The position numbers and the translations under genes were made by a program. Below, piece by piece: positions 1-11,234 of a stretch of DNA of 64,000 bases. The stretch lies in assembly GCF_947179515.1 (NCBI RefSeq), contig NC_067473.1, positions 71,478,719 to 71,542,718 of the forward strand. Direction: 5' to 3'. The notes beneath the pieces are model-generated. The model ran no database searches. It was not told the origin of the DNA and worked only from the letters and a program-made list of their open reading frames with translations. Numbering within the stretch: position 1 is the first letter of the stretch; every line of letters starts with the position of its first letter. This DNA comes from Apodemus sylvaticus (Eukaryota > Chordata > Mammalia > Rodentia > Muridae).

Positions 1-57
1 AAGCAGAACAAAGACTGCCTTTCACAGTCTGACAATGGCACAACTCTATTTTTTGTC

Positions 58-214
58 TTTTTTATTGGTTATTTTATTTATTTACATTTCAAATGTTATT
101 CCCCCCTGGCTTCCTGATTTCCCCTCTGTAAACCCACTATCCCATTCCCCCTCCCCCGTGCTTCTATGAAGGTGCTTCCCCACCCACCCACCAGCCAACC
201 ATTAGACTGAGCAT
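58..214 (-). mobile_element. L1 3' end, antisense
   Basis: T-rich start (TTTATTTATTTACATTTCAA) followed by a C-rich stretch is the reverse complement of a murid L1 3' UTR and A-tail; the same layout recurs at 33.5 and 38.2 kb. From about 215 to 270 a second L1 3'-UTR-like scrap (GGGGACCCCAATGAAAGAG) lies in the opposite orientation. Confidence 0.7.
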
Positions 215-270
215 GGGGACCCCAATGAAAGAGTTAGGGAAAATGCTGAAGGAGCATACCAAAACTCTAA

Positions 271-1954
271 AGGAAAAGAATAAATTACTCAAACGTATTG
301 ATCATCTACCAATTAAATTCCAAATGATATAACCACGAGGTTTTTGATTCTTTGATTTCATTCTATTATATTGCCATTCATTACCTGTCTCTCCCTTATT
401 TTATTAATAATCAAGTTGAACTTCAAATAACTCAAGAATCTCACCAAGGAGGCATGTCAGTGATGGTGCTAGAATTCGGACCCTCAACTGATTAAAGCTG
501 AGCATGTCACCTTAATCTAGGTGTCTTTGTTCATATCCATATCTCCTGCCTCTTCATCTTCCTCCCTCTCCTTTCTCATGAACTCACAAGATCATGTGCT
601 CTCAGTACCTTCTCAATCGGGTAAAGTGTTGTAAAAGCCATTCTAAGAAGAGGAAGGAAAAAAATCATAAGAACAGGATTGTTCAGTCATTGAAGATGAT
701 CAGGTGTTGTCATGTGGCCTCAGGTCCTAAAGAGAGTTTCACTTGATTCATGTGATTTTTGGGCCACAGTCTTCCTAGACAATGTCCTCTCCCATCAGTA
801 ATTCTGCTTTTGCAACTCAGCTTGGCAATGCCCTTCCAACTGGCTCTCCAGGCAAGTCCCTTAATAAATCTACTTCCACCTAAAAAAGTAAAGTGAATTT
901 TGTGTTTCTCAGCTGACACTTTACTAAGTATGCTAGAATTACCTACAGTCATAAGCATTCTAGATATACATGAGAGTCTGTGTTAGCCACGAAGGAAGGT
1001 CATTATCTAAGTGGCCAAAAAGTTGTAACACAAAGAGTTGTTAAACTTTTGGTTGAAAATTCATAGAATGTACTAGCTTTGAACTGGTAGAATGATGCCA
1101 CCACAATTATTTGAATGCATATAAGAAAAGAGATGTCCAAGTCCCCCCAATCCCTGCAAACTGACGATTTTGTGGCAGCTGATCACCAAGCCTCTGTCCA
1201 AGCAGGTTTTGCACACTATGCCTTCTTGCCTGCATGGCTTTTCTTTTAATGTGACTCTATTTCTCTACTTTCTTCTTTTCTCCCTATTTGTTCTTATTTA
1301 AAAGACTGATTATTTAGGAATAAGATGATTCTTTAAAGTAAAAGGGAAACAGAAAGAGAAAGTCATGGTCTAATAACAAATAGTTAAGATCAGAGACAGA
1401 GCGGCCTCCTTGGAAGATCCTTCCTTTCTCTGAGTTTTGTGTGATATGTGGTCCGCCTACCAGAACTCATGTATAGATTTGCAGGTTTGACCTTTACCAC
1501 GATTGTTACATTCCTTCAATATACAGGACAGAAAGCTAACCATGTATTAGCACCCTGCAGCAATTCCTCCTTCTTTTGTTTTCCTTGTAATGTAATAAAC
1601 TTCAAATTATATACTCATATCTTTTATTTTAATTGACTCTTATGTTTACAGATATATCTTATTATTGTTTTCTTAGAGATTTATAAATGAATCTCTAAAC
1701 CTGAATTTTAACTGCAGACAATTGACCAAAGGCTGAGTTTAAGCACATAACTACTTTAAAAATCGAAGGCTGGCTTATTACAATGTGGTAGTTATAATTC
1801 TTCTTTTAAGAAGCACAAGCAAGCACGTTGTACTGGTGTAATATGGTCATTTTCTTGTTAGCTACATAGTCATGAAGTACATATTTAGCACTTTTTTAAA
1901 AGGTTTGTTTATTTTTAAATTATTAGTTAATATTTAAGATGTAAGTTTATATAA
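271..1954. other. No recognised feature
   Basis: A+T-rich sequence with only short open frames (at most 82 codons). I see no repeat family, splice-flanked conserved exon or RNA gene. Confidence 0.5.
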
Positions 1955-2112
1955 TAATGAGAGACAGAAAGAGACAGGCAGATAGACAGACAGACAGACA
2001 GAGAAATGTTATAGATTTGGGAGTGAGAGAAGTGGGGAAAATCTTGGAGGATTTGGGGTAGGGAAAAACATAATCAATATATAGTATGAAAAAAATCTAT
2101 TAAAATTTTTAA
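1955..2112 (+). mobile_element. L1 3' tail with internal GACA array
   Basis: The segment ends in the Lx-type L1 3' terminus (a phrase equivalent to ...CATAATCA.TATATAGTATGAAAAAAATCTATT, then A-rich). A GACA/GATA microsatellite (about 1961-2004) occupies the place where the L1 3' UTR normally reads GAGAGACAGAAAGG, so the array probably grew from that motif. Confidence 0.6.
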
Positions 2113-2689
2113 AAAGTCATTAAGAAATGAACCTAAAACATATTAGCTTAAAATAAGTAGAAAAGAGAAGCATTGTCATTGACTAATAAAAAAAAGAAAG
2201 TTTTTATGGGCTTATTTTACAGTCTCTTAGAATTTGACCATGTAAAATTGAAAAATTAATTAAGCATACACAAGAAGATAATTCTTCTACACAGGCTTTG
2301 TGAACCCCCTACTGTAAGAACTGGCAATCTGAGGACAGAGCTGGTGCAAAACTTAAAATACAGATGTGATGACAAGATGCAAATCTGCAAACATCTGCTG
2401 AAAGCCTCTCTCCTGGGAAATTAGGACATCTGATAGCTATTTTACTTCTCTCACTGAAAATGCATCCCTCACAAGATAATCACTAATATTACTCTCTTCC
2501 ATGTGTTCAGAGCTCCCACAGGACCCAAATAGCAGCTCTCCTAAAAGCTGTCACCCAGCATCTCTCGCCCTGGTCCTACCTAGGGTTCCTGCATTTGTAC
2601 ATTTGAGGTAGGGAAAGAGGTACAGCAAGGACCTCTACAATTGGGTTTTACAAACAATGTAACAATTTCCACATTTTAAAACTTGTTTG
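2113..2689. other. No recognised feature
   Basis: A+T-rich, no convincing ORF or repeat. Confidence 0.5.
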
Positions 2690-2765
2690 ACAGTACTGTG
2701 GATCTAACGTGAGACTCGCTCATGCTAGGCAAAGGCCTTGTGGCTGAGATTTATCCTCATCTGAG
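2690..2765 (-). mobile_element. ID/B4-like tRNA-derived SINE fragment
   Basis: CATGCTAGGCAAAGGCCTTG and the following bases resemble the reverse complement of the tRNA-derived A-box region of ID/B4 SINEs. The fragment is short and diverged. Confidence 0.5.
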
Positions 2766-3327
2766 GACTTCATTTCTCCTAGCCATGGGCATGTGTGGTT
2801 GCTGTGAAGATTAGTGTTATTCCCACCCTGAAATTCTTTCCAAAAACAAACTCTTAGTTTCCAAAGAATTCAGCTCTTCAAAGGTATAAACTATTTTGTA
2901 TTGGCTCAGGCATAGTTTCCTATATTTTAAAATATTCACAAAGCTATGAAGAAAATTAAGTTATCATTTTCTTTTTACTTTTATACTCACTTGCTATTCC
3001 TAAGGACAGTTTACTCTCCCAAATGCAAACCTTTTCTTCAGGAGATTATACTTGAGCTCTGTGATTACATCTTGGTCCTAATGGACATAAAATTACTTTT
3101 GTAAAAGAAATTATACTTACTGTAAATATAGTAATCCATTTTAAATACCCCCAGTTCCTGCAGCCTACTTGTCTAAACTCCTCAAAGTATTCTGAATGTC
3201 ACAAGACAGTTCCTTCAAGTATAGCTCCACAGTGAAAATTTAGACAGTTTAAATAAAACAAGGGAATTATTCCTTTTTATAATAATTACAGGCTACCATT
3301 ATTAAAAATATTAAGTTTACTTTCAAT
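2766..3327. other. No recognised feature
   Basis: A+T-rich sequence without long ORFs or recognisable repeats. Confidence 0.5.
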
Positions 3328-3533
3328 GCCAGACTGGAAAGATGACTTATGACTTTGTACTCAATACTTGCTGCTTTTGCAGAGGAGCCAGCTTTGGATC
3401 CTAACAACCACATGACAGCTAACAAGCTTACGTTATTACAGTTCCAGGATATCTGACACCTTCTACTGGCCTCTGCTGGCACTCCATGCATGTATTAGAT
3501 ATATGAGGGTAAGACACTCATACACATAAAATA
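3328..3533 (+). mobile_element. B3-type SINE
   Basis: The order of blocks matches B3/B2 SINEs: tRNA-like head (GACTGGAAAGATGACTTATG), GGATCCTAACAACCACATGA, a CTGGCCTCTGCTGGCACTCC core, then a CATACACATAAAAT tail. The minus-strand 74-codon frame here is a shadow. Confidence 0.8.
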
Positions 3534-4102
3534 TTTGTTAACTCACTTTCAGCCAAATCCATCTGTTAACTATAAAAAATGCCTTGTAGTCACTTACAAT
3601 TATTTTTAGAGCTAAGATTAAATATAAAGAAACATATTGACAAATAAGGCTCCCAGGAATCAGACATATTACTGGCTATTAAACCTCAGTAATGATTTGA
3701 AAGATGCCAATAACGATAAAGGTGAGATACAGATACATCTGAATTCATTACCCAACACCTCAAGTCCTTCTTTGTAACACAAAGATGTGGGCTGGTTCAG
3801 GCATACTGTTTGAAGTCTAGAAGTGATGGATGCAGGGCATTACTTATACAAGGGAGCTGTTTTGGTGTGAAATAACTCCCTTTTATTTCTTGGTAATTAT
3901 ATAGATGGCCTAACACTTTCTAATGGGCCATAACCCACAAACCAATAAATTCCTCATTTTCTTGCTATACACAACCTTGACTGACTAGATATAGCCAGGC
4001 AAAAAGACCTACACAGAACAGGTGCATTATTTTTCTACTAGGAACTACCATCAAGGGGTCACATTAACAAGTTTACAGGGGTTCTTTACTGAGTGGGTAC
4101 TT
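3534..4102. other. No recognised feature
   Basis: Unique-looking A+T-rich DNA. Confidence 0.5.
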
Positions 4103-4245
4103 TCTCAATTTCTTTTTTTCTCTTCCTCTTCTCCCTACCTTCCCTTTCCTCCTCCCCTTTCTCCCTTCTCTCCCTCCTTCCTTCCATCACCTTTCTCCTT
4201 CTCTGCCTCTCTCCCTCCCTCCCTTCTGCTCCCCCTCTCTCATCT
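4103..4245. repeat. Polypyrimidine (CT-rich) tract
   Basis: About 140 bp almost entirely C and T on the plus strand (CTTCCTCTTCTCCCTACCTT and similar). The two overlapping plus-strand open frames here are Ser/Pro/Leu/Phe low-complexity translations of the tract, not genes. Confidence 0.85.
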
Positions 4246-4904
4246 TCCGATCTTCCCAAGAGGAAGATGATGGATCAAAACAAGTCGCAAATCCTTTCGA
4301 GCTCTTGTTGTCACATTCTACCTTTAAAAATGTGTCTGGAATACATCCACATGTCACATATACAAATTGTCACAATTGGCTGACAGTTTGTATCAGAAAC
4401 CAATGAAATGAAGTTTCCTTTTGTTTTATTCCTTGTAATTTTATTGCTACTTTTCTTTTGTTTTGTTTCATTAGGAGTTTTATAGACTGAAACTAGGGCT
4501 TAAATCATGTCATAGGTGTTATACTTCAAGCTAATAGTTTTCAAGTTCTCTCTCAAGACTTTGTGATTAGTTACTTTTACTATCCAAGACATTAGAGATG
4601 ACTTTCTGCTTTAAATATCATATTGGAATGATTGACATGGCTAGTGATGTCAATATCTTTCTGTTTAGCCTTAATATACTCACATTCTTTCTGCCATTTA
4701 TAGCGCAGAAAGATACATTATGCAAATATAAATAATTGGAAATAAACTGTATATACTTGGGATAATTGACAATTTGTGCATGAGTAACAGAACACAGTAT
4801 TTTGAATGAATTTAGTAAATATTTTGTCTGATTTTCATGTTCTTCCTGTTTGGAGCCAAGCATTCTAAATGATGTTTCTTGCCCCTTGGTCCACAGGAAG
4901 AAAC
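4246..4904. other. No recognised feature
   Basis: A+T-rich sequence. The 81-codon minus-strand frame (4618-4863) has no recognisable domain and no supporting context. Confidence 0.5.
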
Positions 4905-5682
4905 AAAAACATTTTAGTTAAGGTTTCTATCACTGTGATAAAACACAATGACCAAAAGTGACTTGTGGAGTAAAACTATCTTGCTTACACAAAGCAATGT
5001 AATCACAGTCTATATCATAGTCTATCACCTCTTTATATCACAGTCTATCCTCAAAAGAAGTTGGGGCAGGAACTAAATGCAGTACAGGCTGAAGCAGAAG
5101 CCACAGAGGAGTCCACAGAGGAGTGCACAGAGGAGTGCACAGAGGAGTCCACAGAGGAGTCCACAGAGGAGTGCACAGAGGAGTCCACAGAGGAGTCCAC
5201 AGAGGAGTGCACAGAGGAGTCCACAGAGGAGTGCACAGAGGAGTCCACAGAGGAGTCCACGGAGGAGTCCACAGAGGAGTCCACGGAGGAGTCCACGGAG
5301 GAGTCCACAGAGGAGTGCACAGAGGAGTCCACAGAGGAGTCCACAGAGGAGTCCACAGAGGAGTCCACGGAGGAGTCCACAGAGGAGTCCACAGAGGAGT
5401 CCACAGAGGAGTGCACAGAGGAGTCCACAGAGGAGTGCTACTTACTGGCTTCTTCACTCCTCATTTGCTCAACCTGCTTTCTTATACAACTTAAGACCAC
5501 CTGCCGAGGGCGGCACCACAACACCGGGCTGGGTCACTCCCACTTCAATCAATAATGAACAAAATACCCTTATAGACTTACCTTTAGGCCAGTCTTAAGA
5601 AAGCATTTTATCAGTTATAATTTCCTCTTCTCAAATGACTCTAACTTGTGTAATGTTGACAAAAACTAACGAGGACAAAGAC
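4905..5682 (-). mobile_element. Rodent medium-reiteration repeat hosting a minisatellite
   Basis: It begins with the common rodent repeat end (TTTCTATCACTGTGATAAAA, then ACACAATGACCAAAAG), continues with GGGGCAGGAACT, is interrupted by the 12-bp array, resumes with GCTACTTACTGGCTTCTTCA and ends with AATGACTCTAACTTGTGTAA. The same phrases recur, more or less complete, at 31.6, 47.7, 50.7 and 52.2 kb. I am sure of the repeat class by self-similarity within the window but not of its database name; the mirror copy at 31.56-32.03 kb is in the other orientation. Confidence 0.75.
5101..5436. repeat. 12-bp minisatellite, 28 units
   Basis: Twenty-eight head-to-tail units of (C/G)CAC(A/G)GAGGAGT with no length change. 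Only three unit types occur: A = CCACAGAGGAGT, B = GCACAGAGGAGT, D = CCACGGAGGAGT. The order is AABBA ABAAB ABADA DDABA AADAA ABA. Because 12 is a multiple of 3 and no unit contains a stop, several frames on both strands stay open and give 4-residue-periodic translations (E-S-T-E, S-V-D-S, W-T-P-L). These are not genes. The unit derives from the host repeat: its uninterrupted form reads about CCATGGAGGAGTGCTGCTTA, so type D is one change from the ancestor. Confidence 0.95.
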
Positions 5683-6290
5683 CAAGCTGTCCCCATGTTT
5701 ATCTGTATCTATCAATCTGCTAACAAACTGTTATAATGTTTCTGCACTGGGGAGAATATTTCCCTGGATGCTGGGAATACAGAAGAAAATGGGGTTCCTG
5801 TTCTGTTGCTGGGAAACTCTTTAAAAAGATCTATAGAAGGAAGCAAATTGCATTGAAAGCAAAGGGTGGTGAGCTACAGGATCTTTATACAGTGCTGTTG
5901 ATGTTGGTAATTTTCTTCTGTGGTTATTCAACAAAGCTAACTAGCAAACAAAAGGAGGTTGCATTATGGATTCCAGCTGCTGGCATTATGCTATACAACT
6001 TAGATTAATTTTCACTAGATTCTGTAATAAAATTAATCATCCAGCAATATAGAAAATCAATAAACTTCAAGCTGCTTTGAAAACACTAGCATAAGAATGT
6101 TAATGCCTTGATAGTAAAGTGATTCAAAATGATAGATAATGACAAATATCTAGTCTCCTAGAACACATGCGTGAAGCTTTGTGAATTCGTGCTGAAGCTG
6201 ACATAAGTTTTTCCTTTGCATAATTTGATCCTTAAACAATAGGTTAGAATAAAAGATTTTATTTCCACTGTAGGCCATTCATTGATCTTT
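5683..6290. other. No recognised feature
   Basis: A 90-codon plus-strand frame at 5736-6008 carries no domain I recognise and has no neighbouring gene signals. I read it as chance. Confidence 0.5.
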
Positions 6291-6537
6291 GGGAGCTGGG
6301 CAGATGGCTCAGAAAATATTTGAAGCTCTTCCACAGGACCCAAGTTTGGATCCTAGCATCTACATAGGGCAGTCCACAACCACCTGAAACTCCATCTCCA
6401 AGAAATCCAACACTCCCTTTTTCTGTTCTTTGCAAATATTTGCACATGGTGTGTGTGTGCATGTGTACACACACACACACACATACACACACACACACAC
6501 ACACATAACACACACATAAAATTAAAATTATTTAAAA
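6291..6537 (+). mobile_element. B3-type SINE with (CA)n tail
   Basis: GGGAGCTGGGCAGATGGCTC is the tRNA-derived head; GTTTGGATCCTAGCATCTAC matches the B-box region, and the element ends in ATAAAATTAAAATT. A GT/CA array (about 6450-6517) occupies its 3' part. Confidence 0.8.
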
Positions 6538-6870
6538 AGAGATTTTAATAAATCCATGGAGTACATAGTCATACTCATAAACCAGATAAACAACCATCAG
6601 GTGAGCTCAACATAATGAGATTTTCCTCCATCAGCAGAATAGATAGCATATGCTGCAGGGGAGTGCCATGTAAAGTGGGTAGCTATGTTGATATGCTATG
6701 ATGTATAAATCCATGTATGCCAAAGCTCAGCCCCAGCCTACTAGCATGCTCTCACAATAAGAACAATTATGATAAATGAAGGCAAACTTATATTTGAAAT
6801 TTACATCTCAGATTCCCTTTTTGGATATATTTGCTGAGTAGATCATGATTAGAATTCTAAGCTACCTCTC

Positions 6871-6932
6871 CACATACATGCACATGCATGCATGCATGCA
6901 CACATGAACACACACACACATACACACACACT
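6871..6932. repeat. CATG/CA microsatellite
   Basis: Alternating purine-pyrimidine run with ATGCATGCATGCATGCAC followed by ACACAC blocks; capable of Z-DNA. Confidence 0.85.
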
Positions 6933-7377
6933 GTGCCATTATTATATCTAATAGATCTATATAAACAAAGCTTCAAAGAAGGTAGATCAAAAGGATCATA
7001 GGCAGCTAGGAGGACAAAACAGTAACAGACAGAATGTCTTGGAATTCTAATAGATTACCACCAATGTTACACCAAAGAAATGGCGAGCTCAGTAAGTTAC
7101 AGAAAGCAATGGAAAGTTTTGAAATAGACACTGATATTATGATCTCTCTGGAGAGCATACATGAAGCTGAGCTCTTGTGGAGGGGTATACGGATCCAGCT
7201 GTAGACCCACCTCCAGTTCCTAGAAAGATCCTAACTAGAGACAAAGCTGAATTGTATAGATACAGTATTTAAATCTTTACTGCCATAGGCAATGTAGCCG
7301 TTCAGTGAACATTGAAATAATAGCACTACATTGATAATGTGATGAACATAGAACTGTCCAAAGATGTGTGGGAAGAC
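6933..7377. other. No recognised feature
   Basis: No ORF, SINE or L1 signature seen. Confidence 0.5.
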
Positions 7378-7379
7378 AG

Positions 7380-7500
7380 AACAAAAAAAGGAAAGAAGAA
7401 AGGGCGGGCAAAAGGAAGAATAGAAGGAAGGAAGGGAGGGAAGGAAGGAGGAAGGGAGGGAAGGAGGGAGGGAGGGAGGGAGGGAAGGAGAGAGGAAGAG
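7380..7500. repeat. GGAA/GGGA purine tract
   Basis: About 120 bp almost purely A and G on the plus strand (GGGAGGGAAGGAGGGAGGGA). The plus-strand Lys/Arg/Gly-rich and minus-strand Pro/Ser/Phe-rich frames across it are low-complexity artefacts. Confidence 0.9.
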
Positions 7501-7739
7501 CAGACATTTTTATTTTTTCTAGCCAGGTGGTCACTGGAACATTCCTAATTTTAATTTGAACATTGCTGATATCCTGGGAGGTAGTAGATACTTACTTGTG
7601 AACATGAGGTCAGAGTTAGGTACCTTTAGGGAATCTCAAAAACACATTGCAAGGGCCATCAAGAGCCAGGGAACAGCAGCTGCTGAGAGGGGCCATAGCT
7701 GTGGTTGGTTTGCCAATCAGATGAATCTAACAAATGAAA

Positions 7740-7742
<3 letters not shown>

Positions 7743-7818
<76 letters not shown>
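7743..7818. repeat. Compound (TC)n(TG)n microsatellite
   Basis: About 21 TC units (7743-7785) pass directly into about 16 TG units with no interruption. The frames reading alternating L-S and C-V, or E-R and H-T on the other strand, come from this array. Confidence 0.95.
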
Positions 7819-7820
<2 letters not shown>

Positions 7821-7829
7821 CATGCACTG

Positions 7830-9248
7830 CGTGGATTCCTTCAGAATTTCATACATAGTCACAGGTGTTTTAATCATATTTATCCCCAAGTTCTCAACCT
7901 AACTCCTTGCAGATCTATTCCTCACCACCTCTCAAATTCAATTCTCTCTCTTCCTTCTTCTAACCCAGTGGTTTTAATTAACAAATGCAAGCTGTTTGGA
8001 AGAGGAAGCTTGGGCCTTAGATGAAATGAGGAGAGGAGAACACAGTGTGCTTTGCTCATGTTTCTTCTTTTTCTTCTGGCATAAAAATGGCAGTGGCGAT
8101 GAGACATGCATACAGTGGGCATGCATTCCAGCAGCAGGCAAGCAGAGAGGCAGCCATAAGAAGACTGAAGACAGCTACTCTCCTCTCCGGAGAGGCAAAG
8201 GACTATTAATAGTGGCAGTCACTTGGAAGGTTGGCCTAGTGCAACTCTGAAGACTTATCACATACAGGGATTTCCACTGCCTGGAAAGAGGGTCAGGAAG
8301 GCATTTACTAAAAGGGCAAGCAGAGCCCTTCTGGCTTTGGCTGTTCCCTGGGGCATGGCTGTTTTGAGGTAGTCAAATGCCATGCTAGCAGTACTGAACA
8401 GAGCAGCAGTAGGGCTGAGCATAGTCTGGGAGAATCTTTTCATTCACAGGACTGTCAGTCCAAGCTTCAAGATAAACCAGAGGGAGTTAGCAATACATGT
8501 CTTCCTGGAGTCTCCTGCATAGTTCATTTCACCAACTAGTTTCAAGCCCTTGCAACTTTTGGGCTTGGCAAGGCTTAGTACAAATAGCAGAAACTTCACT
8601 GCAGTCAGGTGATTTCCAGTGGCACCTGGCTACTACTTTCAAGGAGTTTTCTTTTCTCTTTAACCTTCCTTTACACCTTAGCTTCAATAACTGGCTAACA
8701 TCTTCTCCTGCTCTTTGACATCTATCCCATTCAACTACAAAGCAAATCCCTTGTCTTGCTGTGGAGCATTTCTGCAGGTACTTGGGACCTTAGACTGTCC
8801 CACCTTATACAGTTAGGACTCAAGAGCTGCCATTCTAATGCCACAGTCCAACCTCCCACTGAGCAGGGTCCCCATAGCCCTAGTGCCCCACTGGCCCTTT
8901 TCCAAGGCCATTCCATCATTCATGCTGAAACATCCTGGTACTTGCCTACTGAATAGCTAAATTTGGTTTCAGGTCCATAGCCAGGTGTATGCCATAATAC
9001 TAAATTGTACTCCTCTTGATATTTTTAACCTTTTCTGGTTTTACATTGGTCATTAGCACCTGGATTCCCTGATTGGCAGAGAGGGAGTCATGTTAAAGCT
9101 TTTATTTCTTAGGGAAACAGAAAGATATATTGACCCTAAAATTAAACACAAAAATGCCTGTATAAATTCAAGTTATTTAGTGAAAGAAATGCTATCAGAT
9201 TAATGAAATATTGGTGTGCATTTATAATAGGTCATTAAAAAGCCACTG
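7830..9248. other. Unrecognised, relatively G+C-richer block
   Basis: From about 8040 to 8990 base composition is less A+T-rich than the surroundings. Several 60-84-codon frames occur on both strands, but none shows a domain, and no SINE or L1 phrase is visible. It could be an old LTR or retroviral internal scrap, or unique sequence; I cannot decide. Confidence 0.35.
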
Positions 9249-9435
9249 AGGGGCTGAAGAGATGGTTCAGTAGGTAATGATTCCCACTGCTAAATCTGAC
9301 AAGCTGAGTTTGATCCCTGAGACCCACAAGAAGTCATGAGAGAACTGACTCCTGCAAGTTGTCCTCTGACATCCATACCTGGGCAGCATGTTCCCACAGG
9401 CATGCACTTACACTGAAATAAACCTAATAAAAACT
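9249..9435 (+). mobile_element. B2/B3-family SINE
   Basis: GGGGCTGAAGAGATGGTTCA is the tRNA-derived head; then GAGTTTGATCCCTGAGACCC, ACTGACTCCTGCAAGTTGTC and an AATAAACCTAATAAAAA tail. Confidence 0.8.
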
Positions 9436-9865
9436 AATGAGTCACTGAGTAAGGACACTAGTTAAATATAGTGTAAATTTTAGAGCTTAAAGCTTCAGGA
9501 TTCTGTTGGACTAAGGGCACCATAGGTGAATCAGAACACCTAGGCAGTGTGCTGTGTGATTAATTATTAATTTTTTAAAAGTTGAAGGTCATCCCCTCTC
9601 TGCTGAGTCCTCAGTGAAATGTCAGAGGTTTAGCAGGGACATAAGTGGTTCTGAGAACCCTACAGATCTGGTGACTCAAGTGAATCACTACATTAAAAAA
9701 CATAAAATATATAAACAAAAGGCAATATTCAGTAGCTTTTCTTGACTATTTCTAATAACTAAATAATGCCACCAGACCTGTTTGAATTTAATTATGCCTA
9801 TAGTGTACCCTTTTGTAAGCCAGTGAATTAAATTTTCTAGTTTAAAACAAGATAAGAATAGTTTC
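9436..9865. other. No recognised feature
   Basis: A+T-rich; the 74-codon minus-strand frame at 9688-9912 has no recognisable content. Confidence 0.5.
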
Positions 9866-10107
9866 CTTAGGAGTGTAGAGGTAACTCTGTAGATAAAGTA
9901 TTTGCTATACAAGCATAAGGGCTCAAAGCCTCAAGTCTAGGTTAAAAATCCAGGCACAGCATCATCTACCTGTAACCTCAGCACTGGGTACCCAAGACAA
10001 GATGACATAACAATGAGTGGTTGGGGAATGTATTTCAACACTTAGCCAGTTAGACAATCAATGAGTTGCAGATCTAGCAAGAGAACCTACCTTGAAAAGA
10101 TGGCATG
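9866..10107 (+). mobile_element. B4-type SINE, diverged
   Basis: A tRNA-like head (GTATTTGCTATACAAGCATA) is followed by a 7SL-like part (CCAGGCACAGCATCATCTAC, CTGTAACCTCAGCACTGGG), the ID-B1 chimeric layout of B4 elements. Strongly diverged, so old. Confidence 0.6.
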
Positions 10108-10109
10108 CT

Positions 10110-10262
10110 GGTGAGATGGCTCAGGAGGTAGCAGCAGTTTTTTCCAAGCCGGATGTCATTAGTTTACTTCCCAGAACCTACATAGTAGAAAGAACACACC
10201 AACTCCTGCAAATGCTCTTATAATATCCATGTATGTCCTCAGTAACCTAGGATCACCCTAGA
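10110..10262 (+). mobile_element. B2/B3-family SINE fragment
   Basis: GGTGAGATGGCTCAGGAGGT head and ACCAACTCCTGCAAATGCTC core, directly downstream of the B4-type element. Truncated and diverged. Confidence 0.6.
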
Positions 10263-11021
10263 AATATATACTATCGAAATAGTCCTAAGAATGACTCAGT
10301 CATGGTATCATTGACTCGATGGAGGAAAATATCCAAATAATGGATGAGGAACACAATGATCGCAATGTAGTATTATTCAGCTTATCCCGAGTGTAGTTAT
10401 TACTCAAGGATAAAAGAGAATAAAATTTTTCTATATTTTTATCAAAAGTAATGTACATTCTCCATGTATTTGGGTCTATCCTATATTTTCCTTGTATGAA
10501 ATAAGTCTTTTCCCTCAAAAGGGACTTTCTAGTTCATGATTTGGAGCCATGTAACCTGCAGCCAGGTATGTGGGTAATCTGGCTTTTCTAGAAAGATTGT
10601 TAGGGGATGCTCATTGAATTCAGAGTTGCCAACCAGTGTTCCCAGAACTTTATAGCTGGAGCCAGCAGCGAACGCTGCCTGAGATAGCACACCTGAGGGA
10701 CTTTGTTCCTAGTTCCAAAACTTTACCTTGAATAAATCACATTTAAGGATAAAAACTCACAACAATAGCTAAGTGGGAAAAACAAGAGGAAGGGAGGGTA
10801 AGAAAAGGAAAGGTGAGATCAATGACTTTTACATCCTTTCAGCTTTGTAGTCATATTGTTTCTCTGATCTGTTATTTCTACTTCAGACTCAACTTTTGAA
10901 ATACCCAAACCAACAAATTTTATCCTTGCTTAAGCTAGGAATTTGTAGTATGTGTTTATTTATTATATTCATTTTGTTACATAAAAGTCTAATGAAAGAG
11001 AAAAGGCAATGCGTTAAATAC
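10263..11021. other. Unassigned; possible LTR-like block
   Basis: Between about 10530 and 10740 there is a G+C-richer block with a TTTATAG motif and GAATAAA near 10729, the order expected in a solo LTR, but no TG...CA ends or duplication were found. The rest is A+T-rich without features. Confidence 0.25.
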
Positions 11022-11234
11022 AGAATCTGTGGCTAAGTGCATTTGCTTCTCTTGTGGTAGACATGGTTTCAATTACCAGCACCCAAATGGGTGGCTCACA
11101 TCTATCTGTTAATTCCAGTTTCAGGGAATCTGATGGCTTCTTCTGGCTCCCATAGGCACCATGTACCACATTAATGGAAATATATGTAGGCAAAACACTC
11201 ATGCATGCAAAATTAAAATACATTTTTAAAAAAT
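11022..11234 (+). mobile_element. B3-type SINE
   Basis: CAGCACCCAAATGGGTGGCT, CTTCTTCTGGCTCCCATAGG and a GCAAAACACTCATGCATGCA tail with AAAATACA follow the B3 consensus order. Confidence 0.75.

Noticed and set aside
3267..3491. 74-codon minus-strand frame
   Set aside because: Lies inside a B3 SINE.
5101..5436. Regular repeats considered as CRISPR-like
   Set aside because: Units are contiguous with no spacers, and the DNA is from a mammal.
5038..5598. Five overlapping frames (123-173 codons) suggesting Glu/Ser/Thr-rich, Arg/Ser-rich or Trp/Thr/Pro-rich proteins
   Set aside because: All are translations of the same stop-free 12-bp array in different registers; no start context, splice sites or unique protein sequence outside the array.
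7659..8024. Frames with Leu-Ser, Glu-Arg and His-Thr runs
   Set aside because: Produced by the (TC)n(TG)n microsatellite.
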